Source of the DNA: Vicugna pacos
Taxonomy: Eukaryota; Chordata; Mammalia; Artiodactyla; Camelidae
Reading direction: 5' to 3'
DNA: 64,000 nt
Assembly (NCBI RefSeq): GCF_048564905.1
Contig: NW_027328742.1
Span: 22,382,428-22,446,427, forward strand
Every line of letters starts with the position of its first letter. Position 1 is the first letter of the stretch. Below, piece after piece: positions 1 to 13,149 of the stretch. The translations under genes and the position numbers were made by a program. A model generated the notes under the pieces. That model saw only the letters and a list, made by a program, of their open reading frames with translations, searched no databases and had not been told where the DNA came from.

Positions 1-12
1 GCCAGAAAAGAA

Positions 13-32
13 AGAAGAGAGAGAGAGAGAGA
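13..32. repeat. (GA)n microsatellite
   Basis: Uninterrupted GA dinucleotides after an A/G-rich lead. Confidence 0.9.
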
Positions 33-2345
33 TTGCCTTTATCAAAGTTCCTTTCAGTTCTAACTGCAAACTGTTGTTGAGCAGCTCTTGTTTCCTTTGG
101 ATATGAATATATACATTACTTCGCATGTAACCTGGGTTTTGGACTAGAACACCAATTTCTTGCTGTCCACAAGCCACAAAAATAGTAGCCAAATTGGACC
201 CGTGTGAAATAGTTTATACTTTTTTCTGAGAAAGTATCCTTTAATTTGGGACTTGGGCTGTGATTTTTGCTTTTTGCTTCCCCCACCCGTCTTGTAATCT
301 CTCACTCCTTCCCAAGTGGCCCCCAAGCGTTCGTGGTCTTAAAGGAGATGGCACCCATTTGGTCACCATATACTGCTTCTTTAGATAGAGCCCAGACAAG
401 ACCTAAGGACATTATCAGAGAGGACTTCCTGGAAGAAATGGGCTCTACATTCAGTTGTGAGGACAGAGTAAGAGTCAGCCAGGAGAAGGAGTCAAGAATT
501 TGGCTCAGGTCGCAGGTGCAGCCTGGGCAGAGGCCTGGAGGCTTTTGGCGTGGGGACCCGGGGAGAGTGCCCTGTGCGGTCCAGGGTGGAGGGAGCCCCT
601 GTTGGGAAGGACACTGGAGAGAGTCCAGGGTGTAGGGCTTTGGAAGAAGTTGAGTTTTACTAGAACTGACACAGTAGGCAGTGAAGGGTGTCAACAGGAG
701 TGACCCTAAAGAAAGGTACTTCTGGTTTTGCTTCTGATATTCTACAGAGAGAATGATCGGAACGGGCGAGAGCAGGTATGTCTGTCCCTTTGAGACCCAA
801 CCCGTCATTCATTTATTCATAACACGTGCACTTCTGTGAGTCTAGGGGAGAGAGGGTGTACCCACATTAGTAAGAAAAATGTATTTGCTTCTTGAGAGCT
901 TAGCATTGTCAGAAGTTAACTTAGCCTAGAATGTTCTAGGAAGAGAGGAACAAATTATGGTGGTTGGAGGGAGGGAAGGCTTCCTTGGGAAACAGTCAAA
1001 ATGAGCCTGGAGGCAAGTGGGAGTTAGGAGCATGTCAGGGGGCCACTGAGGTCACTGGGGACCTGGTACTGAGGTGAGGCTGGGCGAGCAGGGTCTGGGG
1101 TGGGGCTAGAACTCTAACAGTGAGCCTCTGAAGCGTTTGAAGTGGGGTTGATGTAATCAAATTTGTGATTTGGGAAGGCTGCCGTGGCTCTGTGTTTGTG
1201 TGTAGCGGGGAAGAGTGGGTGGGTGCCACCAACTGGGGGATCATTAGAAGACCATTCACAGGCTGGGATATGGGCATCGGGGCTACTTGGGGACGGCAGG
1301 GTCAGTGTGGATGCCGGCTTTCCTTATGGGGGGCTTGTTAGCGGGGCCGCCCTAGAGGCACCTTGTGGCTGGTAGAAAATTGATGGAGGCCGCCAGGTGG
1401 ACTATCCTCTTCTCTCCTTCCCTGCCTTGTGTGAAGATCTTAGCTCAGCCAACATTTGGAACAAAAGAGCTATTTTCCAGGGTTGCCCAGGACTTTGTTG
1501 AGCTCGTTCGAGTGAGATCTGATAGGATTTAGGTTTGTGTTCATATCTGGATGTGCACTTAGCTAGAAACGTCCTGTCATTTCGATTTCCATAGGGGTTT
1601 TTATTCTTGATAAAGATTGCTTTCTTGGTGAGAGGAAATTTAATACAGTTGTTGTCTTTTTCAAAATAAATCATCTTTTAAGAACTTTAATATTCAAAAG
1701 AATAGGAATATATAAAATATTTAAGGAAGTCTTAGGTGTAGTTTCTTTGATTTCTGAGCTAATGTGGAGTTAGAGCCTTTGCATTACTTAATAGCACATC
1801 CTTGTCAGTATTTAAAGAGCTGTTAGTGAGCGCCCCAGGCCCCACCTCTCAAAGAATCGTTAAAGTTTTCTCTGAAATAGTGAGGTCAAAAAGGTCTTGT
1901 TTTCAGAAATCAAATGGTTTATAATACGCAGCATAGCTCCATTTATAAAATAATAATAAGTTCAAAACTAAGAAAGTGGTGGATAATTGATTTTTTTAAA
2001 GCTTAAACATAAATTTTCTTGTGGTAATGTTGCAACGGGAAATTTTGAAAAGAAAAACCCTACTGCAATATCATCTATTTGGAATATATATATGAGTTTC
2101 ACGTTTGAAAAGTAGCTGCACAGTGGTTTTCGAAGTCAGGAGCATTCCAGCTCAGATACTGGCAGTGACGGTTGCTGGTTTTCAATGGAAGAGCCTAAAT
2201 TTGCCGTCTTAGCTTCTTGGTTTTTTTTTTTTTTGTAGTGAGAGGGTTGAGTAGTGCTTTTCCAGCATGATTTTGGGGCAATTTGAGGGCAGAGGTCGTG
2301 TACCAGCAGTGAGAAATTTCCATGCATTTTATTTTCTGGACATCA
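33..2345. other. No gene recognised; intron-like
   Basis: T- and G-rich intron-like DNA upstream of pseudo-exon A. No match to the 5' coding exon of TRAPPC9 (start MSVPDYMQ) was seen on either strand. A T-run lies at 2220-2234. Confidence 0.6.
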
Positions 2346-2460
2346 CCAGAGCACATGTGGGGTTTGTGCCTGCAGGCTGGAATGCTGCAGGACTCCCTGA
2401 TCCATCACCTTTATGTCCTGGAGCTGCTCCAGTCAGTGAATGATTTTCTGTGCCTTGGAG
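2346..2460 (+). pseudogene. TRAPPC9 (pseudogene): TRAPPC9 pseudo-exon A
   Basis: From 2370 one frame reads [13 protein letters not shown] and then [14 protein letters not shown]. Human TRAPPC9 has [13 protein letters not shown] and then VELLRSVNDFLWLG at the equivalent place, about 21 of 29 residues identical over the block. Upstream, bases 2351-2360 fit the codons for the preceding KHVG, but about two bases are missing before the Leu-Gln, which shifts the frame. A CAG at 2347-2349 behind a T-rich stretch is a possible acceptor. The expected donor after 2460 reads 'ataatg', so its GT appears lost. Confidence 0.78.
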
Positions 2461-2814
2461 ATAATGTGGTCTACTGGAGATGATCAGATGTGCAGTTAAA
2501 ATGCTATCACTTGAAATAAGAGTAACTTAGAAACATTGCTCTAACAATACAGGATGAGGGAGGAGAATTGGCTGAGCTACTTGCAGTGGGGAGTCTTCTC
2601 AGGTGACTCCCTCAACGTGACTCCTGCCAATATCCACCACAGCCCTGCACGGTAGTCTTGCCGAAGCAAGCAAGCACATTGCTCCGAAACGCACTGAATT
2701 TCCTTGGGCCTCTCTTTGTTGGCTTTTTTTTGAAAGCACATTTTGCCCTTTGCTTAAATGCTATCCATGCTAGTCACCTCTTACACCCATTTTTCTGGAC
2801 CTCGTCCATACATA

Positions 2815-3400
2815 GCTGCTGAATGGATGAACAGAATGTAGTATCTCCATGTAGTGGAACATTATTCACACGTAAGAGTGAATAAAAAAGAATCAAAAAT
2901 AGAGGAAAATGAAAAATGCCACCTGTTTGGGAAGTCCACCCTGACTGTTCAACCCACACTTATCCCTTTGAAACCCAATCACTTATGCTCCACTCTACTC
3001 TTTTTGATAGTACTTAGCACCTTCTAATAATCTTTAAAGTTTTCAAAAAAATAAAAATAAAGAGATGCTGATACCACTTCAAAATATACAAGCCTTGATA
3101 ACAGCATGTTAATTGAAAGGAAGCAGACACAAACGGCCACATATTGTTGATTTTAGTGATCTGAAAAGCCCAGAAAAGGCACATGCAGAGGCAGAGAGCA
3201 GGTGATGGTTGGAAGGGGCTGGGTGGAGGGGGATTAGGGAGTGACTGCTAGTGACAGGGGGATTCTTTTGGGGTGATGAAGTGTTCTGGAAATAGAAGGT
3301 GATGAGGGCTGCACAACCGTGAGTGTGCAGAATACTGCTGAGCACTGTCTCTGGGAGTGCCTGTTGTCGGGGCATCTTTATTTTTTTCTCATCCTGCAAT
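2815..3400 (+). mobile_element. Old L1 (L1M type) 3' fragment, sense
   Basis: It contains the end-of-ORF2 and 3' UTR signature of old mammalian L1: ATGGATGAACAGAATGTAGT, a GAACATTATTCACACGTAAG stretch, then CAGACACAAACGGCCACATA and GGGGTGATGAAGTGTTCTGG. Bases about 2920-3030 do not fit L1 and resemble an L2 3' piece (GGAAGTCCACCCTGACTGTTC), possibly a separate fragment. Confidence 0.75.
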
Positions 3401-3929
3401 GTGAAGAACCATCTTCTGCTCTGGCCGTTCTACTCCTGTGAGTGGTGCGGGTCAGAGACTTTGTAGAGTCATGTTTCTTTTTTCCCCCTGGCTGAGTGTA
3501 GGCAAAAAAGATTTAAGCCTGAGAAAGTGCTCCATCTGCAGAAATGTCTTTTAGATTTGCATGGTGTAAAAACCTTGAGAGATTTTAATCGTTGAGGCCA
3601 GTCTGTGGGGGGAAATACCCCGTGAAGCCTGGGTGATCCCGGGAAGAGCCGCGCTTCCCTCCCAGACACGGGTGGGGATTTCACCCCCGTTCAGGCAGTG
3701 AAGGGCCCAGACCCGTGAGCAGAGTTGACAATCGTGAATATTTACGTGTATCCGCTGCTTCATCTTGGATATTAATTTCTAGCTGAGTCAGTTTGTGGCG
3801 GCAGCCTCATCCTACATCAGGAATTTATAGTATCTGCTCTTTGGGGTGAAGACCTGACAGACTTGATTATTTAACAGTCTGCCTTGAATTGATATCTCAG
3901 ATTCCTTTGTCAAAAGCAAACAGCAGAAA

Positions 3930-4025
3930 TACAGACGTCCTTTAATGCCAATGTGGCCTGGAACAGGTTTAGTCTCTGTGCCTCAGTGGCCTTATCTGTG
4001 AGTGGGGAAGATGTTAACAGTGCTT
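3930..4025 (-). repeat. MIR fragment
   Basis: CTGTGCCTCAGTGGCCTTATCTGTGA-like core (antisense MIR; parent CTCAGTTTCCTCATCTGTAA). Confidence 0.6.
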
Positions 4026-4399
4026 CCCTCAGAGGAGCTGGTGAGGGGAGAGTGAGAAGCACAAATGGAGGACTTACACGAGATGCTCATAAATGACCGA
4101 ATTTAGTGCTCTCTGCCTGGTGAGGCCTCAGGGGCAGAGATGTCAGAACAGAGCAGTCCTAGCCGGAGCTCGATCCGTGGTGGCAGCTGTTATGATCAGT
4201 ATCACCACTGTGCGTTATCAGGTAATTTTAAGACTTGGTAATATGAATTCTTGAATAATGTTAAAGGACTAGACATCTCAGATCCAGTTTACATAGTCCT
4301 CAAGATTTCTTCTGAGAAATGGATGGTTTCTTCCCCATCTTAAATCTGAGATGAGTCTCTAAAAAATTCTGTATTCCTCCATCTTTTTGCTTTAATTCT

Positions 4400-4510
4400 C
4401 CACTTCTTAAAAAACAATGTTTTTAAATGGAGTTAATGGGGACTGAACTGAGTGCCTCATGCATGCTAAGCTCATACTCTCCCAAATGAGGTATAATCTC
4501 CTCCCTGATT
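4400..4510 (-). mobile_element. tRNA-Ala-derived SINE, diverged copy
   Basis: It has the same layout as the copy at 9525 (AATGGGGACTGAAC, then CATGCATGCTAAGC, then a GAGGTATAATCTCCTCCC end) with more substitutions. The tRNA part is at about 4428-4506 with an AT-rich tail before it. Confidence 0.75.
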
Positions 4511-4799
4511 TTTTTAAAATTTACTATCTTAGTTTTCAAAAGTTAGAGTCCTCAAATTCTTTTTCTGGATACTTGTCCATGAACCTGTAAATCTATAATT
4601 AATGGACAAAATTTGGTTTATTAAAAAAATCAATAAAATATTCTGCAATCCATCCAAAAAGAAATGCTCATTGACTTAATGTGATTTCTCCTTTTTGCTC
4701 TAGCTTTATTTATTAACAGCCATCCTCATCATCATAATGACCAAACTCGCTGTGAGTGGACGCCTAACTGAGGCTAAAATGCTTTCCTCATGTTTTACT

Positions 4800-4945
4800 T
4801 CATAGCAGGTGTTTGATTGTAGGTATCAGTGTCTCCTTTTTTGCAGCTGAGGGATTGAGAGATGGGGCAGCTTGTGCCATATTACACGCAGCAGGCTGTG
4901 GCTAGCTCGGTGCTGGAACCCAGGCTGCACAGGATGCTTTCTTAA
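4800..4945 (+). repeat. MIR fragment
   Basis: TTTGCAGCTGAGGGATTGAG, then GTGCTGGAACCCAGGCTG in MIR sense order. Confidence 0.65.
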
Positions 4946-6214
4946 TTGCTCCTCTAATCAGCCTCCCTTTAAGTGGTTACCCGAACACCTGTGACTCTAT
5001 AAATGGCCGAGTTTAGTGATCTCAGCTTGATGAGGCCTTCAAAGGAGAGACACCATTGAGAATGTGAGACAGAGTGGCAGAAATTAAAATTGTTCATTTT
5101 CACAAATTTTTAATTCTCAGGTAATTACTTAAAAAGTTAATTTTTTATTTTAGTGCTGTGTACGCACTAAAAACATAACATTAAAAATAATTATAGTGCA
5201 AAAGAGAAGTGGGCACTGAAAGTCCAACCACTGCTAATGATGTTACTTTTTTTTCTCTAGTGGCCCTTATTCACAGAAATACTTACAAAGACTGAATTGG
5301 TTTTATGTAGTCTTAGTATGGAAGAAAAGATTGTCAGTGAATACTGTAAGTAAAGTCTTTACTCTTTTCTTTCCTGTTGATGAATATGTAAGTTGTTTTC
5401 ATGGCTTAAGTACATTTCCTCATTTGTGAAATTTTAGTAATATCGTTTAATTTGTCTGACTGTGAGAGTTAGACACCTTGTATACAAAGAACCCAAGAGG
5501 TGCTTAATAAAAGTGTGCTGTCACAATGACAGATATTTTAGAAGGATCAACACTGAATACTAAAGAGTGTCTCTTATTTCTGATGCATATTCAATATGTA
5601 TATGTATGATATATTTGAATATGGTTTAAAGTAACAAGGATTCATTATTTTTTGGTATAGTATGAAGTTTTAATGAAATCTGTATCATTCTAGTGAGACA
5701 GGGAGTAGTTAAATTGCCTTAATCAGATGACCTTGAAGATTATTTACACAGAATATGTATTGTTACAAATCAGAATTTATGTTGCCGTGTAACCATCCAC
5801 TCAGACATTTAAATTTGTGGGATTCTGACCAGATCCATTAAGTTTAGTAAAATCCACATTGATCATTTTCAGGGAATAAGCTCCTCTCTTTTGTGATTAA
5901 TGAAAGTTTTGATTTTTTTCCTACATTCTTAACAGGTTTAAAATATCAAAACATTGATTTGACATGTCACTTTTTTAATAGAGAGAATAAAGCTCATGCT
6001 GTTTTATTATGTATATAAATGTTTTTGTATGGCAACAAACTTGTATGATATCCTGGCTCTTTGAGAAGTATTTTGCAAGATACTTAGATAACCTACTGTT
6101 GGAAAAATACAAACGTGAATTTTATGAATATAGGCCTAGTACAGATCTGTTGGTTTTTGCTACAGTGCAAGACATGAAGCATAGGAGAGCTTTGCTGCTG
6201 ATTGCCAGGAGGAC

Positions 6215-6300
6215 AGATCCCATGTCTCAGTTTCCCCTCCTGTAAAATGAAGTGGCTGAACTGGATTCTTTCCTCTTCTAAGATGAGTTTCCATCAGCCT
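6215..6300 (-). repeat. MIR fragment
   Basis: TGTCTCAGTTTCCCCTCCTG followed by TAAAATGAAGTGGCTGAACT. Confidence 0.65.
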
Positions 6301-6914
6301 ATGTCTTCTGTTTATATTCAGGAGTATTAGCAATATCAGATTAAATACTGAATATCCCTCCCTTCCTCCGAATCAAAGTGCAGCATGTGCTACATAAGGT
6401 TTTATTTATGTGATTCTCGTTACTGATCCTACAGGCAATTTTTGTGTTGCATCTTTCCCGGCAACCTAGAAGGTCATTTTAGCCATAGGTGGCATTGTTG
6501 CACCTTCTTACAGTCTTAACTTTTCTGTTTGTAAAGAAGGCTTAAACAACGTTGTTTTATTTTGATTTCTTTACTTAATGCTTCAGAATAGCCCAATGTC
6601 CATTATGTCTGTCTAACTGGAAAAGTTATTCTGCTTATATCTTAGTTTTTTTCTGTCATCTCACTGTGAAAATTTCAGACTTGCTGTGCAAACAATGGCA
6701 AAATCGGGCTTTTCTTCCAGTGTTAGAAACCAGTGAGCCAGGATTTTATAAAACAGCTAGAAGCGGCATATGGAGGACCATAAAGGTGAAAAGTGTATTG
6801 AGTTCCCTGAGTTTTGACCCCGCCGCTGTGTGTTAATTGGTGGTAGGAGATTTGGTACATATACGAAGGGGTGTAGTTTTTTGACTTGGGTTTGCCTGCA
6901 CGCGCTGCCACTGA

Positions 6915-7045
6915 GCCACTTGAGCCTGAGTCAGTTCGTTTTGAGTTTTTCCCTCGTCTGTGAGATGGGGACATTCGTATCTGATTTGTAGAATTGTGAG
7001 AATTAGAAATTATGTGCAGTGTTTACCACAATGGCTATGTCAAGA
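6915..7045 (-). repeat. MIR fragment
   Basis: TCCCTCGTCTGTGAGATGGG and TTGTGAGAATTAGAAATTAT follow the antisense MIR pattern. Confidence 0.6.
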
Positions 7046-7889
7046 GGGCTCTTAAACTTTAGCTGCTGTTTTGTGTGAAGCCATCATTTGAGAGTCTTTG
7101 GCAATTACTAAGAAACAGGGAAATAAGAAGAGATGGTTTTATGATGAAAGATATTTGAGGAGGTTCCATAGTTTCTATACACATAATTTAGCATCAGCAG
7201 AGTGAGAACTTTTACACAGTCGCCCTGAACCAACATTAAGCCACAGAATTATTTGTTACTTCATATATTTTGGGGCTTAAGGAGATCCAATACTTATACA
7301 CATGTTGTCTCCAGCAGCCTACTGAGAGATGAAACAAAAGTGTAGACAGGCGATAAATGTCTTCTTTGTTACTGATGAAGCCACGTTCTCCATGAACTTC
7401 AAGGCTGTGGGAAAATGCGTGTCATGATACTGTGTCCCAGAAGTAGAGACTCACCCTGTCCCATGTAACTCTGGGCCACAGCGAGCCTTCCCTTGAGAAG
7501 ACCTGCCCCTTCATGCACAGGGCTTTCCTGCCATGGAGCTGAGCATCCCACGTGCTTCCCAATGGTGACCAACACTGGAGTGAAAGGAAGGGTTTCACAT
7601 GCCCTGCTTGTCTCCCCGGACTCACACCTCACTCTGTTAGTGTAATGAGTGCTAGCTGTGATCCAGGGGCCAGGGGTGTGAAGGGAGAAGCACTCTCCAT
7701 GGCCCAGAGGAGTGGTTAGGTGGCATCCCCTCCCTCAGTTTAAACAGGTGGTTGGATGGAATATTTGGGTGCTCCCCAAGAGTTTATAAAAGGAGAAATA
7801 AGGATTTTCTTTGGGACTTAGGCTAACCAGGAAACATAATATGATTAAGGGGAGACTTGTAAAACACTTTGATACTATGTTGACATTTG

Positions 7890-8095
7890 TTGAACACCCA
7901 AAATGTGCTACATTCTTTTCTGAGAGTTTTACAGAAATGAATCCTTCAATCTTCTCAACAAGCGAATAAGGAAGGTTTGATTGTTATCCCAGTTTTATAG
8001 TGTGGAAATTGAGCCACACAGAGGGTAATTAAGTTGGCAAATTCACAGAAGTATTAATTGGCAGAGCTGGTATTTAAACCCTGGCTGTGTGGTTT
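7890..8095 (+). repeat. MIR, long copy
   Basis: Nearly the full MIR core reads through: CTTCTCAACAAGCGAATAAG, TTATCCCAGTTTTATAG, GGTAATTAAGTTGGCAAATT, GGCAGAGCTGGTATTTAAAC. Confidence 0.8.
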
Positions 8096-9314
8096 TGAGG
8101 TTCCCAGAGATGGGCTTTGGGTGTTTAGCGTTATTGGCATCCCTGAATCTTTGTACATCTGTGCATCAGTTAGCCTAGAAAGGACAGGGAAAGGAGAGTT
8201 ACACAGGTGCTCATAGTCATGTCTTGGCCACTGTCCATGGAGAGTGAACCGTGATTGGCGCTATTTGACTTCTGGGCAGTAGATCTGTTCGTATAATAGA
8301 AATTTAGTCCATTGAGTTAATCTAGAAACCCTTCCTGCTCCGTTTCTGTCCATGCTTGCCATGTGACTGCCTGCCCGTGATTGGGCCGTGGAGGAGAAAA
8401 TGTACTCATGGTTGAACTCTGATATTTCAGTCTGGTTCATAGATTCATGTCTTCTGTTACATTAATAAGCTAAGTTTCTGGTTTTCTTGCATCAGTGTCT
8501 CATGAGTTTGGTTAATGTGAAACCAGTCCATGGGAGCCCAGGGATGATGACGGTATAATTTCTGAGCACGTTGTGGCACTTCCACCCATGCAGATGTGGC
8601 TGGAAAATGTCCAGCTTCCTCACTGATTGTCCCCAACATCGGGGTCCTCTCCCACCCCTGGATTTGAGTTTGGGAGCTCTCTGATTAGGCCAGTCAGAGG
8701 CCGAGTCCACCAATCAGAAAATGAGGAAGTACCTGGAAGTGGGTTTAATAGAAGACAAGGGCTTCCAGGTAGTCAGATGGGCTGTTCGAGTCCATTTGGT
8801 GAAAAGCTGTCCACTGTCTGTGGTTGAGCTGCTTCTTTGCTGTTGAAAAGTCTGGAGTAGATGAAGGGATTTTAAAAAGCAGAAAGGAGTGATTTCAGGT
8901 GGTACGTCCACACCGGTGAGAAGTGATGGATGACCGCCTTTGTGAGGCATAGACAGAGTCTTACAAACTTCATAAAACAGCTTTAAAAGCTCTGCCATCT
9001 GAGTGCACTTCATATGGGGTCCAGATCATCACTGGCCACATGTGAGGGCAAGTAACTGATGATGGCAGAAAGGACACGGACGCATCAAAAAGGTCTCAGT
9101 CACTTTCCCTTTTTAAATGATGCAGCACAGTGTAATATATATGAGCTGGTTTTTCACTGAAAAATTTATAGTGTTTTCTGGGACTCCCCATTTCCCCAAT
9201 GTTCCATGCAGCTGGATGTCCCCTCAGTGCAGCTCTGTCAGCGCTTGCCCTGGGCTGACGCAGTGTCACGGGGAGCAGGAGGGTCAGCGTCCCCGGCTCC
9301 TCCGAGCTCCGTCT

Positions 9315-9440
9315 CCTCAACCGCAGAGCCGGGTTTCTCATCCGTGTCTACTTAGTAGGGTTGCTGAGAATCACACGTGATGCTTCAGGTGTGACTTGTG
9401 GTTGTCTCTGTGATTGGCATAGAGTTAATATTTGATAGAA
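9315..9440 (-). repeat. MIR fragment
   Basis: GGTTTCTCATCCGTGTCTAC and TAGGGTTGCTGAGAATCACA. Confidence 0.55.
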
Positions 9441-9524
9441 ACACTTGTTTTTTTAGTATAATTGTAGCACCTAGATTGCAGTGGTTTTTAGTCTGCATTT
9501 ATTATAACATTATACTTATTTTTA

Positions 9525-9632
9525 AATATGCATTTATTTTTATTTATTTTTTTGGAGGTACTGGGGACTGAAGCCAGGACATTGTGCATGCTAAGCAGGT
9601 GCTCTACAACTGAGTAATACACACCCTCCTTT
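9525..9632 (-). mobile_element. tRNA-Ala-derived SINE (camelid type)
   Basis: Read on the minus strand, the element has a tRNA-like head: a GTAGAGCACCTGCTTAGCAT stretch with an AGC anticodon-like loop, then the B-box-like part ending CCCCAGTACCTCC. A T-rich tail (A-rich in sense) lies at 9525-9553. This is the widespread camelid tRNA-Ala SINE and the best single clue to the host. Confidence 0.85.
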
Positions 9633-9640
9633 TCTGCACT

Positions 9641-12586
9641 TGAAAATAAATATTGCTATACACAAAATAGCTCTTAAACCCCATCATGGGACCTAGTCAC
9701 TGTATAGACAATTGGACACGTATACTATTTCAATAGGAATAAATGTTGTTGGGACATACATTTCTGAATCTGTTAATGTGCTTAAAAACGATCATAGCTT
9801 GTGATAAACACGAGACTTGGATCCAGTACTTCTTAGGGTCTCTTTTGACATCAAGGGAAATTACATTCTACAGAGAAGGCCAATTGGGTCTCTTTGATAT
9901 TTGGATGGTTTAGCAGATGATGAAGGCTTTCAAAAGCTGAAAGTTTTGTATTTTAAATTAACTACAAAGTTATCTTCTACAAGTTGTAAGTACTAAGCTT
10001 GTGAAGTGCCCAGTAATCCAGGGGGTATGTGTCTGTGTCTGTGTCTGTGTCTGTGTGAATGATGGTGTGTGTGATTTCAGGAAGGTAGAAAGAAATTCCA
10101 TATAGACTTCTGATACCTTTCTCCTCCATTTCAGGTATTGGCATATATTTACACTAATAAATTGATATTCTTTTGTCATTTGGCATATTGGGAATGAGAC
10201 TTTCTCATACTTGTTTCAGAAGGGTTAGGGAGCTTGAGCTTAGGAAATGGGAGGAGATAGAGGCAGGGAGGTTTTTTTAAACTTTGTGCAGAATTAGAAA
10301 CAGTAACTTTTCTCTTTTCTTCTAAAGCAAACTGGCACTGAATTGTAACATACTATTACTCAGAATTGCTTTTCTGATCAGATACAAGTACCTCAGATTT
10401 TTAAAGGCAACATGAATGATGAAATGTGTTTTAACAGTTATCTTTAAAAGTAGTTTTATTTTTCAAGTAAAAGGCTATAGCCTGTTCTTTCTTCCAGCGG
10501 TACAAGAAATTCTCATTGTTCTGTCTACATGATCTATGTGCATAGTTTCTTTTATTTTTTTTTCTTTATGTGCTTGTTTCATTGTGGTTTGAATGAATGA
10601 TTAAAATTTCTGGATTTTGATCTTTAGAACATGCTGATTTATCAGAACTGTTAAAAACCTGATTGTTCTCTGCTCCTGGTTTGGTGGGGCACCCTATTGA
10701 TTTCTGTTGTCTGTTAAAGAGGGAAATTCTTCCTCTAGCCTGCAGATCATTAAGTGAATGGCTTTCAGTTTGCCTTTAAAATATTTGAATGCATTGAGCA
10801 TGTTTGTCCAGTGAATTTTAAATTGACTCATTGTAATGACTTTGCTTTGATTCTGTGACTTTTGCTACTCTCCACAAGAATTTGAATTCTCTGTTGCATT
10901 TTGTATACGTGTTCTTAACAGGGGAAGAAATTTTGCATTTTTTACAGAGGTGGGTTTTCCTATCCCCTCTGAATGCCTTCTAAAATTGATACAATAAAAA
11001 TCAGTTATTGCAGTGCATAATTATTTCATAAACTATTTTTTGGCATAATCAGAAACAATGATCAAGAATGATAATAAAAAATACGAAAACCTTCCTTCCT
11101 TTGAAGAATAGAAATCAGGTAGTCAGGCTCCCGCATGCTTTGTGCCTAAAACACTTACTCTCATGTCATTGGGTATCATGATTCAGAGATGGTGTTGTTT
11201 CAGGTTTATAGATTTTTGTTTTAACATTTGGGTTGAATTCTTTCTCCAGGCTGATGTTTCCTGTTGGGTTTGTGGAAAGAGTAGAAGGGAAAAAAATACT
11301 TTGTTTTGTTTTCAGTAGGCCTGAGTTGATGAGAAAAGTGTTGAGGGTGGGCTGAGGAAAAGAGTGACACTCCCTCTACTCCTGGCTGAAACTGATAAAC
11401 AAAGAAATCAATTAAGTGTATCGGTATTTGACTTATTAGAGGTTAGCGGGCCCAAACTGGCTAGAAATGCACAATGGAAATTACTGAATTCAGCTGCAGA
11501 ATGAGGTGCTTTAACAAGTAGAAGCAGCTTAGAGCAATCAGAAAAATGAGTAATATGATGAGATATAAAAGGAATATTATATCTTTTATTTCTGAAACTT
11601 TTCTACGTTAAGTTGTGTAGAGCTAAAATTATGTTTCAAGCACCAGCAGTTAAGAGAGTTGGTGGTTCTGTAGAATCGTTATTCTCGGATGTGCCTAGAC
11701 ACTGCTAGAGTGGCTGAAGATGGCAGGAAAAGACCCACATCCAGGATTTGTCATCCTAGGGTGTCCTCCATAATGGTTCCATGTGGGAGCCCATGTTTGG
11801 GTTAACAAATTGTAACACACCCCTGTCGCCCCTGAATTTTAAGAAGAAAAAATATGCTTTGATACTGCTTTGCAAGCAAGTTCCCGTGCATCCCCACTCC
11901 AGTCTCCTTGCCTTAAAAAGCAGAGACAATGCTTTGCTTGTGTAGTTGAGGTTTTAGATAGCACTCTGCTGGTTGCAAAGCAAGGAAAGATACCCTCAGC
12001 TATAAACGCTGGGCTTGTGTGTTGTTAGATAGTCTATTATCCCCAAAACAAGGACCTGGCTGGTCTGATGGTCTGCTTTTTAATGAACATATCTAAAAGT
12101 GTATCTTGTTCCCCTCACCCCATTACTTCCCTAAAGATACACTAATCCTTTGTACTCATTGTGTATTCTACAATCTCTGCCTCATCCTGTCTTTCCCGAA
12201 TTTCCTCCTTATTATCTCACAACTGTTAACGAATTTTTCCTTTGATTATACACAATAAATATGGGAGCATTTGAGAGGCTCATGGAGATGGCTCCCTACT
12301 CCCTCTCGGTTTCTTGACTTTTTCCACAGAGTCTTGAATAATCATTCCGTGTCGGTAAGACTTCTGCCAGCCAGAACCCACAGTTCCAGGTGAGAAGGAT
12401 GCAGGCTTTATCTCTCCTACCAGAGGGAGAGACAGAAGAGAATTGAGATATGCTCCCTCATGATCCCTTCCTGCCCCAGGTCTACTGCAGTTCACCTGCA
12501 GCCTTCTGGCCTCTGCTCAGAGGGCCTCTGTCCCAGGACTGACCTCAGCCTTCTCTTCCCTTGTCAACATTTTCTGTGCCTTTCAG
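9641..12586. other. No gene recognised; intron A of the pseudogene
   Basis: AT-rich intron-like sequence. Apart from the microsatellite at 10027 I recognise no element. Confidence 0.55.
10027..10058. repeat. (TGTGTC)n microsatellite
   Basis: About five TGTGTC hexamers, followed by looser TG runs to 10072. Confidence 0.9.
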
Positions 12587-12743
12587 AACTTGGTCTCTTC
12601 TCTGAAATTCAACCCTGGCAGATGTGATGGTGGTCAGCGTGCTGGTGGGCAGTCCTTTGGGGACACCCAGGAGCCATGCTGATTCTCCTGAGTCTCTCAA
12701 TCGGGGTTACAGAACAGTCAAGCACCGAAGGAAGCCCATTCAG
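12587..12743 (+). pseudogene. TRAPPC9 (pseudogene): TRAPPC9 pseudo-exon B (highly decayed)
   Basis: Protein similarity is nearly gone, so the call rests on position and structure. A good acceptor (pyrimidine-rich, ending tttcag at 12581-12586) and a CAG|gtgatg donor bound a 157-base interval. TRAPPC9 needs about 154-157 bases for the residues between exons A and C (from ALEGLC to LIDP plus part of Gly). Short nucleotide blocks still fit the expected codons in order: AACCCTGG for the Tyr-Pro-Gly region, CTGGTGGGCAGTC for Thr-Gly-Gly-Lys-Ser, CAATCG for Asn-Arg, and the end of the exon in phase with the next exon's initial GT. It could be chance, but order, length and phase agree. Confidence 0.55.
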
Positions 12744-13149
12744 GTGATGTCAACAGAGCATTTCATCACTTTCATTTTATTTTTAAATTTTCGGTGGAGA
12801 AATTATTTGTAGCAAACTGTTCCAGATATTCGCCACCTGCTTTCCTCATCACCATTCCTTGTTGTCTCTGGTGCTAGTTTTATAAACCAGGTTTCTTCTC
12901 TGGTCATTTCTGGCAGCTGGGCTTGCCGAATCCTTGATCTGCATTTGAAACAGAATCCTTTTTCTTGATATCAATGTGATTTTCCTATTTCTGAATATTT
13001 CGTGTACACTCAGCAACTGTTTCAAGTGAAATGCTCTTGTCCAATTTCGGTTAAATCACATTTGCTGATCTCCTGCTTTCATGCTGAGAGCAGTTTCTTT
13101 TTCCTCTAATAAAAGTTAGCAATTTGCATTTACTATGGAAGATACTGGC

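Noticed and set aside
2121-2140. Possible MER5-type transposon start (CAGTGGTTTTCGAAGTC)
   Set aside because: The following bases do not continue the pattern.
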